Origin: Boseongicola sp. H5
GTDB taxonomy: Bacteria; Pseudomonadota; Alphaproteobacteria; Rhodobacterales; Rhodobacteraceae
Assembly (NCBI GenBank): GCA_020622165.1
Contig: JACNMN010000008.1
Location: 1-64,000, forward strand
Reading direction: 5' to 3'
DNA length: 64,000 bases
In this document: positions 33,000 to 40,262 of the stretch, piece by piece
Position numbering within the stretch: position 1 is the first letter of the stretch
Layout of the letters: each line of letters starts with the position of its first letter
The notes under the pieces: generated by a model
Told to the model about the DNA's origin: nothing
Database searches by the model: none
The model's input: only the letters and a program-made list of their open reading frames with translations
Translations under genes and position numbers: made by a program

Positions 33000-33128
33000 C
33001 GATTGCCTCGATCAAGGTCATGTGCGGTGTATGTAGCGGCATCCGACGGGAATGAAAATGCGCGTCGGACAGATGGCCCGGCGATATCGCCCCGCCGCCT
33101 CGCCCGAAAGCGCACCGGGTCCGGAAAC

Positions 33129-33163
33129 GGCAAAAGGGCCACCCGGTCGGGTAGCCCTTTGCC
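33129..33163 (-). terminator. Terminator after rpsI
   Basis: GGCAAAGGGC pairs with GCCCTTTTGCC around an inner CCCG/CGGG stem, 18 bases after the rpsI stop, with the T-run formed within and after the 3' arm. Same-strand orientation supports a terminator for rplM-rpsI. Confidence 0.75.
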
Positions 33164-33180
33164 ATGAGATGTCGCCGAAT

Positions 33181-33690
33181 TCAGCGCTTGGAGAACTGGA
33201 AGCTCTTCCGCGCTTTTGCCCGGCCGAATTTCTTGCGTTCCACCACGCGGCTGTCACGGGTCAGGAAGCCTGCGGCCTTCAAGGCGCCGCGCAGCCCCGG
33301 TTCGTAAAGCTGCAACGCTTTCGAAATCCCGTGTTTCACGGCACCGGCCTGGCCCGAGAGGCCGCCGCCCTTGACCGTGGCCATGACGTCGAACTGGTCC
33401 TCGCGACCGGCAACCGTGAACGGCTGGCGGAGGATCATCTGCAGAACCGGGCGCGCGAAGTACTCGCTTTGATCCTTGCCGTTGACCACGACCTTGCCGG
33501 AGCCCGGCTTGATCCAGACGCGGGCAACCGCGTCTTTCCGCTTGCCGGTGGCGTAGGAGCGGCCAAGCGCGTCGCGCACCGGCTCGCGGGTGATTTCGGG
33601 TTCCGGGCTGGCGGGAGCCTCGGGGGCGGGAACGGCGCCGTCTTCAACGGCCCCTTTCAACTCGTCGAGCGATGTCAGTGTCTCGGCCAT
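33181..33690 (-). CDS. rpsI: 30S ribosomal protein S9
   Basis: 169 residues from ATG 33690, which has GGAGC 7 bases upstream; ATG 33696 is an alternative. An acidic/proline-rich alphaproteobacterial N-terminal extension precedes the S9 core: [14 protein letters not shown], then [23 protein letters not shown] and the C-terminal [16 protein letters not shown], whose tail reaches the P site tRNA. Second gene of rplM-rpsI. Confidence 0.97.
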   Translation of the reverse strand: MAETLTSLDELKGAVEDGAVPAPEAPASPEPEITREPVRDALGRSYATGKRKDAVARVWIKPGSGKVVVNGKDQSEYFARPVLQMILRQPFTVAGREDQFDVMATVKGGGLSGQAGAVKHGISKALQLYEPGLRGALKAAGFLTRDSRVVERKKFGRAKARKSFQFSKR

Positions 33691-33692
33691 GC

Positions 33693-34154
33693 TCATGCGC
33701 TCCGCGTATTTTTAGGGTTCATGGATTTCACATCCAGCACGACAGGCTCCTGCGCCTGATGGGGATGCTCGGCGCCGGCATAGACGCGCAGATTGGTCAT
33801 TTGCTGACGGCTGAGCTTGCCGCCGGGCAGCATCCGCTTCACCGCCTGGGTCACCACACGTTCGGGATGATCGCCTTCGAGGATCTGGCCCGTGGTGCGG
33901 GATTTGATCCCGCCCGGATAGCCGGTGTGCCAGTAATTGGGTTTGTCGCGCTTGTTGCCCGTCAACTGCACCTTGTCGGCATTGATGACGATCACGTTGT
34001 CGCCCATATCCATGGAGGGCGTGAAGCTCGGCTTGTGCTTGCCGCGCAGCCGGGTGGCGATGATCGAGGCAAGCCGGCCCAGAACCACGCCCTCGGCGTC
34101 GATCAGGATCCACTGCTTGTCGATATCCGCCGGAGTGGCAGAAAAGGTTTTCAT
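33693..34154 (-). CDS. rplM: 50S ribosomal protein L13
   Basis: 153 residues. L13 signature is spread over [21 protein letters not shown]-type [15 protein letters not shown] and the [26 protein letters not shown] region. Early assembly protein of the large subunit. Its end overlaps the rpsI start region, so the two are coupled. A candidate promoter lies at 34217-34244. Confidence 0.97.
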   Translation of the reverse strand: MKTFSATPADIDKQWILIDAEGVVLGRLASIIATRLRGKHKPSFTPSMDMGDNVIVINADKVQLTGNKRDKPNYWHTGYPGGIKSRTTGQILEGDHPERVVTQAVKRMLPGGKLSRQQMTNLRVYAGAEHPHQAQEPVVLDVKSMNPKNTRSA

Positions 34155-34216
34155 ATTCGGTGTCCTTTGAAGACGTCGTCTTGGGGCACATCATCCGGTG
34201 CCCTCGGGATGGGTGT

Positions 34217-34244
34217 CTTCTAAAGGAGTTACGCGCCGCGTCAA
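34217..34244 (-). promoter_or_regulatory. Candidate rplM promoter
   Basis: On the minus strand TTGACG (34244-34239), a 16-base spacer, TAGAAG (34222-34217). The start codon is about 63 bases further on. A TTGAC -35 is the best conserved element of alphaproteobacterial housekeeping promoters. Confidence 0.5.
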
Positions 34245-34246
34245 GG

Positions 34247-34282
34247 GCCTTTGTTTCGCTAAAATGCTTGCGAAACAAAGGC
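34247..34282. repeat. Perfect 12-bp inverted repeat upstream of rplM
   Basis: GCCTTTGTTTCG (34247-34258) and CGAAACAAAGGC (34271-34282) around a 12-base loop. It abuts the -35 of the predicted rplM promoter and lies 50 bases after the stop of the DUF5368-like gene. No T-run follows, so it is not a standard terminator; an operator or a Rho-independent-like processing hairpin are possible. Confidence 0.85.
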
Positions 34283-34331
34283 TTGCTATTAAGGTATCAT
34301 TTTACCCCAGAACATTTCGGCGTCACCCGCC

Positions 34332-34688
34332 CTATTCCGCCGGTCCCGGCCCCTTCAGGACCGATTGCACGGTATAGACCAGGATCGCGGCGCCCACCGC
34401 GCCCAATGTGGCGATGCCGAGCACAAGGATCAGGTCGATCGGGCCGCCGATATCTCGCAAATGCGATTTGGTGATCGCGAACACGAACCAGACCGCGGCC
34501 ACCGCGCCTATGGGCATGAAAAGCTGCGCAAGCAAGAACTTCCGCCAGCTGACCGACCGGTCGCGGATCAGCACGAAGACATAGGCCAGCGTGATGATCA
34601 CCGCCAGCACGACAAGGCCCCAGAACAGGCCGCGGCCGAACATCTCCTCGAACACGGCGATGAAGGTTCCGATCGTCGGGTTTTCCAT
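34332..34688 (-). CDS. DUF5368-like three-helix membrane protein
   Basis: 118 residues with three membrane helices (about 18-42, 55-75, 83-108). It matches my recollection of DUF5368, small membrane proteins found next to sulfide-oxidising flavoproteins. It follows the SQR-like gene by 18 bases and probably shares its promoter. It may anchor the exported flavoprotein to the membrane (inference). Confidence 0.65.
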   Translation of the reverse strand: MENPTIGTFIAVFEEMFGRGLFWGLVVLAVIITLAYVFVLIRDRSVSWRKFLLAQLFMPIGAVAAVWFVFAITKSHLRDIGGPIDLILVLGIATLGAVGAAILVYTVQSVLKGPGPAE

Positions 34689-34706
34689 GGTCTTTCCCCT
34701 TCTCTC

Positions 34707-36032
34707 TCAGGCCCGGCCACGCAGCATGGCGTTATAGGTGGCTTTCAGGCCGATCTCCTTGATCAGCCAGCTGACCCACAATTCCTCAAGCGGCGCGATG
34801 ATGCCCGGGAAACTGGGAACCAGATCGTTGTTGTAATCGAACTCGATCAGCATCGCGCGGCCCACCCGCGTGATCAGCGGGCAGGAGGTATAGCCGGTAT
34901 AGATATGATCCGTCCGGCCCCCGGCGATCTGCGCGATCAGCTGGTCCTCGACCACGGGCACCTGCCATTTCACGCTGGCCGCGGTCTTGCCCTTGGGTAC
35001 GCCGGCCACGTCGCCAACCGCAAAGACGGTGTCGTAACGGGTATGGCGAAGCGTGTATTGATCGACCTCGATCCAGCCCTGTTCCCCGTTCGCCCCGGTC
35101 TGCCAGGACAGTCCGCTGTCGCGCACCACCTGCGCCGCACGCATCGGCGGAATGACATTGGTGAAATCGAACGCGATCTCTTCGCTGCCGCCATCGGGGG
35201 TGCGGAATGTCGCGACCTTCCGGCCCGGGTCAATCGCCGTCATCACCCGGTTGTAGCGGGTGTCGAAGCCTTGCCGGTCATACAGCATGCGGACCTTCTC
35301 GTTCACGATGGGGACGCCGAAAAGCGAACCGGAATGGGCGCAATAGATAATCTCCATCCGGTCCCGGGTGCCTTTGCGGCGGGCATAGTCATCGGTCAGG
35401 AAGGTGTATTTCAGCGGTGCGCCGGCGCATTTCATTTCCGTCGCGGGCCGGGTGAACAGCCCCACGCCGCCCTCGTCGGTGAACCGGTCCATCTCGCGCC
35501 AGGTCGCTTCCGCCTCTTCGGGGCCCGCATAGACCGAGCCGATGCCGTTCTGGCCGATCAGATCGCGGGACATCCCCTCGATCCCCTCGTAATGCAATTC
35601 CAGCCCCGAGCCGACGATCAGATAGTCATAGTCCAGCAGGTCCCCGGTGGACGTGGTCACGCGCCGCGCTTCGGGGTCGATGCCGGTCGCCGCGCCCTCG
35701 ATCCATGTGATGTCGCGCGGCAGCCAATCCGGCGTGGCCGATACGGAGTATTCCGCCGGACGCAGCCCCGCCGCGATCAGCGTGAAACCCGGCTGATAAA
35801 GATGCCGCTGGCGCGGGTCGACGATGGTGATCTGCGCGCCGTCGATCCGGGTGCTGAGCCGGTTGGCAAGGGCCGTGCCCGCCGCCCCGGCCCCGATGAT
35901 CACGATCCGGGCGCTGCTCTGGATGGTCTGCGCCTCGGCGGCGGGCGCGGCCGGCAGCGCACTGATGGCCCCGCCTGCGGCGATCAGGCCCAAAAGCCGG
36001 CGACGTGTTTCGAAATCGGGTTGGTCAGGCAT
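34707..36032 (-). CDS. Tat-exported SQR/FCSD-like flavoprotein
   Basis: 441 residues. Twin-arginine signal ETRRRLLGLIAAGGAIS (8-24) with a hydrophobic stretch to about 35, so it is periplasmic or membrane-facing. The FAD motif is VIIGAGAAGTALA (44-56). Cysteines resembling the redox pair of sulfide:quinone oxidoreductases are C202 (MKCAGAPLKY) and C384 (GYTSCPLIT), with C231 as a third. It may oxidise sulfide and pass electrons to quinone or a cytochrome. The FNR-type box and -10 upstream suggest low-oxygen control. Distinguishing SQR from FCSD needs a phylogeny. Confidence 0.85.
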   Translation of the reverse strand: MPDQPDFETRRRLLGLIAAGGAISALPAAPAAEAQTIQSSARIVIIGAGAAGTALANRLSTRIDGAQITIVDPRQRHLYQPGFTLIAAGLRPAEYSVSATPDWLPRDITWIEGAATGIDPEARRVTTSTGDLLDYDYLIVGSGLELHYEGIEGMSRDLIGQNGIGSVYAGPEEAEATWREMDRFTDEGGVGLFTRPATEMKCAGAPLKYTFLTDDYARRKGTRDRMEIIYCAHSGSLFGVPIVNEKVRMLYDRQGFDTRYNRVMTAIDPGRKVATFRTPDGGSEEIAFDFTNVIPPMRAAQVVRDSGLSWQTGANGEQGWIEVDQYTLRHTRYDTVFAVGDVAGVPKGKTAASVKWQVPVVEDQLIAQIAGGRTDHIYTGYTSCPLITRVGRAMLIEFDYNNDLVPSFPGIIAPLEELWVSWLIKEIGLKATYNAMLRGRA

Positions 36033-36099
36033 CTGTCCTCTCCCCCAAGGCGCAGTGATTGGTTTCCGGCGCTATAGTATACGGCGACAACCATTAACA

Positions 36100-36113
36100 T
36101 TGACATAGATCAA
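36100..36113. promoter_or_regulatory. FNR/FnrL-type box in the SQR promoter
   Basis: TTGAC-ATAG-ATCAA (plus strand), nine of ten bases of TTGAT-N4-ATCAA. On the minus strand a -10 (TATAGC, 36076-36071, or TATACT, 36081-36076) follows, placing the box near -41.5, the class II activator position. It lies about 74 bases before the SQR-like start. Confidence 0.75.
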
Positions 36114-36201
36114 ACCGGGCAAAACCGCTTGATCCGACTCGGGCGCCTGACTAGCCAGAACGGACCGCACCGCATCCAGATCCCGAGAGGCCGGCCCCGC
36201 A

Positions 36202-36579
36202 TTGCCCGACACACCCGCCCAGAGCTTCGGCACCCATCTTCTGATCGAACTGACCGGGGGCACGGGCCTGGATGATGCGGCGCGCGTGGAACAGGCGTTT
36301 CGCGAGTGCGTGGCGGCCTGCGGGGCGACGTTGCTGCACCTGCACACGCACCGGTTTCAGCCCCACGGGATCACCGGCGTCGCCATGCTGGCCGAAAGCC
36401 ACATCACCGCGCATACATGGCCCGAAATCGGCTATGGCGCGTTCGACGTGTTCATGTGTGGCACCGCCACGCCCTGGCCCGCGGTCGACGTCCTGCGGCG
36501 CGCCTTTTCGGCCACCGACATTCGGGTCAGCAAGATCGAAAGAGGCCCGGGTGGGGCCAAGAACCTCGCGGCGGAGTAA
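36202..36579 (+). CDS. speD: S-adenosylmethionine decarboxylase proenzyme
   Basis: 125 residues from a TTG start. Self-cleaving pyruvoyl enzyme: the cleavage serine is S66 in AESHITAHTWPE, with H71 and C86 (FDVFMCG) as processing and catalytic residues. It supplies decarboxylated SAM for spermidine synthesis. No speE is adjacent. It is divergent from the SQR-like gene; the shared intergenic region holds the FNR-type box. Confidence 0.93.
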   Translation: MPDTPAQSFGTHLLIELTGGTGLDDAARVEQAFRECVAACGATLLHLHTHRFQPHGITGVAMLAESHITAHTWPEIGYGAFDVFMCGTATPWPAVDVLRRAFSATDIRVSKIERGPGGAKNLAAE

Positions 36580-36582
36580 CCC

Positions 36583-37005
36583 TCAGCGCTCGGGCGGGAT
36601 CGAGTAGGTCAGCGTCGCGCGCGCCACCGGTTTGTCGCCGCCTTCGGAATAGATCAGGCAATCGCCCACCGCCAAAGCCCGGCCCAGCTTCAGAAGTGTC
36701 GTATGGCCGATCAGATCCGCGCCCGCCACCGGCTTGCGCATGAAATCGATGGAGCAATTCGTGGTCACGGCCAGCGCCTTGGGCCCGATCATCGCCAGAA
36801 CCGCCAGATAGACGCCCACATCGGCCAGCGAAAACATCGTCGGGCCCGACACGGTCCCACCCGGGCGCAGATGCTGCTCCGTGACCAGAAGGCGGACACG
36901 CACGGTGCCCTCGCCCAGCTCTTCGATCCGGAAGATATCGGCAACCTGCGGGAATTCGGTTGCCAGAAACGCCTGCAGCGCCTCCTTGTCCATCGCCAAC
37001 GCCAT
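36583..37005 (-). CDS. PaaI-type hotdog thioesterase
   Basis: 140 residues. Single hotdog fold: LRPGGTVSGPTMFSLADVGVY is the central helix segment, followed by NCSIDFMRKP. It hydrolyses acyl-CoA or aryl-CoA thioesters; substrate unknown. It converges on speD with only three bases between stops and is divergent from the enoyl-CoA hydratase. Confidence 0.85.
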   Translation of the reverse strand: MALAMDKEALQAFLATEFPQVADIFRIEELGEGTVRVRLLVTEQHLRPGGTVSGPTMFSLADVGVYLAVLAMIGPKALAVTTNCSIDFMRKPVAGADLIGHTTLLKLGRALAVGDCLIYSEGGDKPVARATLTYSIPPER

Positions 37006-37069
37006 TGCGCCACCCCTTCTTTCGCCCTAGGCTTCGCGGGTTTTCTGCGACTTGGCAAGGGAGTGCGAC

Positions 37070-37864
37070 GTGGCCGAGCAAATCTTGATCCGGGAAGATA
37101 TCGGCGCGATCACACGCCTGACACTCAATGCGCCCGGCAGCCTCAACGCCCTGTCGGATGCGATGCTGGCGCGGCTGAAAGAGGAGTTTTCAAGCCTGAT
37201 GCAGGATACCGGCCAGCGCGTGGTCGTTCTGCGTGGCGCGGGCAAGGCTTTCTGCGCCGGCCATGACCTGAAGGAGCTTCGCGCCAAGAGACAGGAGGCC
37301 GACAAGGGCGCGATCGCGATCCGCGACCTGTTCGATCGCTGCGCCGAGGTGATGCAGATGATCCCGCGCCTGCCGCAGCCGGTCATCGCGCAGGTCCATG
37401 GCATCGCCACGGCGGCGGGCTGTCAGCTTGTCGCCTCCTGCGATCTGGCCGTGGCGTCCGACGAAACGCGCTTTGGCGTGAATGGGGTGAATATCGGGCT
37501 CTTCTGCTCCACGCCGATGGTGGCGCTTTCCCGCAATGTGCCGCGCAAGCAGGTGTTCGAGATGCTGACCACGGGCCGTTTCATCTATGCCAATCGCGCC
37601 GCCGAACTGGGCCTGATCAACAAATCCGTCCATTCCGAGGCGCTGGAAAGCGAAACGTTGGACCTTGCCGAAACCATCGCCGCCAAACTCGGCAGCGCCG
37701 TGACGGTCGGCAAGCGCGCCTTTTACGAACAGCTGGAACTGCCGTTGAACGCAGCCTACGCGATGACCGGCGCGGTCATGGTGGAGAACATGCTGAATGA
37801 TGACACTGCCGAAGGTATCTCGGCATTTCTCGAAAAACGGATCCCGGACTGGTCGCAAGGCTGA
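37070..37864 (+). CDS. Enoyl-CoA hydratase/isomerase family protein
   Basis: 264 residues from GTG 37070, with AAGGGAG six bases upstream. Crotonase fold: oxyanion-hole segments GAGKAFCAGHDLKEL and HGIATAAGCQLVASCDLAVAS are intact. The usual second catalytic Glu of hydratases is replaced around FGVNGVNIGLFCS, so the reaction may differ from simple hydration. A related form is common in roseobacters; exact substrate unknown. Confidence 0.87.
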   Translation: MAEQILIREDIGAITRLTLNAPGSLNALSDAMLARLKEEFSSLMQDTGQRVVVLRGAGKAFCAGHDLKELRAKRQEADKGAIAIRDLFDRCAEVMQMIPRLPQPVIAQVHGIATAAGCQLVASCDLAVASDETRFGVNGVNIGLFCSTPMVALSRNVPRKQVFEMLTTGRFIYANRAAELGLINKSVHSEALESETLDLAETIAAKLGSAVTVGKRAFYEQLELPLNAAYAMTGAVMVENMLNDDTAEGISAFLEKRIPDWSQG

Positions 37865-37937
37865 TACACAGCGGCAAGGGCCATGAGGCCCGGAACAAGC
37901 CGGCGGACGACCGGCAGCACGGATCGGGACACAATAC

Positions 37938-38657
37938 ATGACATACAGACTATTGCCGGCGCTCGCGCTGGCTTTCTTTGGCGCGGCCGCGTCCGCGCAA
38001 AGCTTTGATGGCGCAAGCATCGTGCTGGAACAACAGCAGTATGACGACGGAGGGGGCTTTACCGTCACCTCCCGCGAAATCGGGGCAGATATCGCGTTCG
38101 CCTTCAACGGCGGGTTTGGCGCGCAACTGGGCTTTGCCCATTCCTCCGAAACCGACAGTTCCGACCCGTCTCTGGATTTCGAGTCGAACAATTCCTATGC
38201 ACTGCATCTTTTCTACGATGCGTCGGACGCGGTTCGGCTCGGTGTACTGGCCGCCGCCGACACGTTCAACGATGGCGACCAGTTCCTCGGGCTGGAGGGG
38301 GTTTTCCTCAATGACCGGGTACGGGCCGAGGCGCGGATCGGGCGTTTCGTCTCGGATGTGGAGCCTGCAAATCTCTACGAACTCCACGGGTCCTATACGC
38401 TGACCGACAGGGTTCGCCTGCTCGGCATGCTGCGCCGGGTCGATTTTGACGACAGCCTCGGCCACTACAATCTGGGCTCGCTCGGCATCGGCTTTGGTGT
38501 GACCGAGAGTGCGGAGCTTTATGCCATCTACGCCCGCCACGAAAACGATTTCGGCCCCGCCACCGGTGTCTATAACGGCGACGTGGTGAGCTTCGGGTTG
38601 CGCGTGACCTTCGGGCCACGAAACGACCGGATGTTCACCTACACACCGTTCTACTGA
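37938..38657 (+). CDS. Outer-membrane beta-barrel-like protein
   Basis: 239 residues with a signal peptide ending at AAASA|QS. The rest alternates polar and aromatic residues in beta strands (ALHLFYDAS, YELHGSYTL, AELYAIYAR), ending FGLRVTFG and an aromatic C-terminus (TPFY), as in small porin-like proteins. Channel or adhesive role unknown. Its stop is 85 bases before the first IS5-derived repeat. Confidence 0.72.
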   Translation: MTYRLLPALALAFFGAAASAQSFDGASIVLEQQQYDDGGGFTVTSREIGADIAFAFNGGFGAQLGFAHSSETDSSDPSLDFESNNSYALHLFYDASDAVRLGVLAAADTFNDGDQFLGLEGVFLNDRVRAEARIGRFVSDVEPANLYELHGSYTLTDRVRLLGMLRRVDFDDSLGHYNLGSLGIGFGVTESAELYAIYARHENDFGPATGVYNGDVVSFGLRVTFGPRNDRMFTYTPFY

Positions 38658-38742
38658 GCGCCTGAACACAGGCGGTGCGGTAGCAGGACGACCCTGCCGC
38701 ACCGCGACACCCATGTGCCCGCACTTGCGGGGGGCACCGGGG

Positions 38743-38981
38743 ATCAGGGTCAGGATTGATTGATTTTCTCCGTACGGCATGACTCACGGGTCAAAAGTGC
38801 CCTGCCAAGCCCATGCGAGCCGACAAACGCAGATACCAGCGGCGCAATCGCATCGAGATCATGTTCGGTAGGCTCAAGGATTGGCGACGTGTCGCAACCT
38901 GCCATGACAGATGTCTCAAGGTCTTCCGTTCTGCAATCGCTCCAGCCGCAACCCCATCTATTGGCTGCCGGTCCAGACCCT
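38743..38981 (+). repeat. 239-bp direct repeat, left copy (IS5-family transposase remnant)
   Basis: Starts ATCAGGGTCAGGATTGATTG and ends CCGGTCCAGACCCT. Positions 38813 onward encode KRRYQRRNRIEIMFGRLKDW and RRVAT, the C-terminal end of an IS5-type DDE transposase, but a shift after SAIAPAAT destroys the end. Four mismatches to the right copy at 40024-40262. Confidence 0.9.
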
Positions 38982-38984
38982 GGC

Positions 38985-39189
38985 GCGTCGGTCTGAGCGT
39001 CAAAGCTCTAATCTATGCTTGAAACGCGGGCATATCCGATGATCATGCCTCATGATGACAAAGACCTTCCAAAACCCCGAACGTCTTGCTGCTGGTTTTG
39101 GAACGGTTAACAGCTTGATTGCTCCTGCGGAGATTGAGCGTGACAAAAACGACCGTTTGCGTTTGAAATCAAGAAATGAAAGGGCATAT
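38985..39189. other. Spacer between left repeat and cargo gene
   Basis: About 200 bases, AT-rich. It starts with a few in-frame codons after the transposase remnant and has no gene of its own. It provides the promoter side for the secreted protein: AAAGGG lies 6 bases before the ATG. Confidence 0.4.
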
Positions 39190-40044
39190 ATGGGCGATAT
39201 GCAATTGAGATGGTTATTATTTGTTTTAGCGCTTGCTTTCACCACTCCCGCATCTTCGCAGGGTCGCGATGTTCAATGTCACCCGACATGGGCAACGCCT
39301 GATTTGCCCATTACTGAAAACACCTTTCGCTATTGGTCCAGAGCGCGCAACGAACCCGTCGAGATAGGGCCACGGCTAGATGCGGAAATGTACTCCTGGA
39401 ATAGAGGCGCCCTCTTCCAGTTGCAGTACGGTTACTTCAATCCATGGTTTCTGTCCCAAACTGGCGAGCAGACGGACTTTCCCAACGTTGACGAATTTAT
39501 TTCAAACTTGGCAACGAGTTCATCTAGTACCGGATATGATCCATCAACAGGATTATTTAATCCAAGCTTACTGGATGGAGAGGACGTACGCTCTCCGACT
39601 ATATCCTTTTGGATGCCGTCCCTCCGGTACGTTGAGCAAAATATGCGAACGGCATATAATTTTCGACCATGTGAACCAGGGCGAGAACCTCCGGAAGAAG
39701 ATCAGTATGTTGTGCAGTTTAGAATCGAATGGCCGGGCACCGAAAATATAGAACAATCCCCTCAGATACAGCGCTTTGAAAACGCCCAGCTCAGACCACT
39801 TTCCACCCCTAATTTCTTTCAGCTTTTTGAAGATGAGTATTATGTCAATCTTCGGTGCGCTCTGGATCGAGGCTGCAATGGCTGGATATGGGAGAGAGAG
39901 CGCAACTACATTTTGTATATGAGGTTTCCAGAGTCCTTACGCCACGAAAACCCAGACGGGTTTTGGCTAGCTCCGACAGATGCTGCAATAACTCTCCTTG
40001 AGGGTTGGAAGATGAACGAGGATATCAGGGTCAGGATTGATTGA
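39190..40044 (+). CDS. AT-rich secreted protein of unknown function (cargo)
   Basis: 284 residues from ATG 39190; a start at 39199 is possible. Signal peptide LRWLLFVLALAFTTPASSQ is followed by an extracytoplasmic, aromatic-rich chain with four cysteines (VQCHP, FRPCEPG, LRCALDRGCNG), enough for two disulfides. No family was recognised. The last residues (IRVRID) and the stop codon lie inside the right repeat, so the natural C-terminus may have been replaced. Base composition is far more AT-rich than its neighbours, a sign of transfer. Confidence 0.7.
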   Translation: MGDMQLRWLLFVLALAFTTPASSQGRDVQCHPTWATPDLPITENTFRYWSRARNEPVEIGPRLDAEMYSWNRGALFQLQYGYFNPWFLSQTGEQTDFPNVDEFISNLATSSSSTGYDPSTGLFNPSLLDGEDVRSPTISFWMPSLRYVEQNMRTAYNFRPCEPGREPPEEDQYVVQFRIEWPGTENIEQSPQIQRFENAQLRPLSTPNFFQLFEDEYYVNLRCALDRGCNGWIWERERNYILYMRFPESLRHENPDGFWLAPTDAAITLLEGWKMNEDIRVRID

Positions 40045-40262
40045 TTTTCTCCGTACGGCATGACTCACGGGTCAAAAGTGCCCTGCCAAGCCCATGCGAG
40101 CCGACAAACGCAGATACCAGCGGCGCAATCGCATCGAAATCATGTTCGGTAGGCTCAAGGATTGGCGACGTGTCGCAATCTGCCATGACAGATGTCCCAA
40201 GGTCTTCCGCTCTGCAATCGCTCCAGCCGCAACCCCATCTATTGGCTGCCGGTCCAGACCCT
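40024..40262 (+). repeat. 239-bp direct repeat, right copy (IS5-family transposase remnant)
   Basis: Same sequence as 38743-38981 with four substitutions. It begins inside the last codons of the secreted-protein gene and ends two bases into the stop codon (minus strand) of the carboxypeptidase gene. The remnant is likewise frameshifted near its end. Confidence 0.9.
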
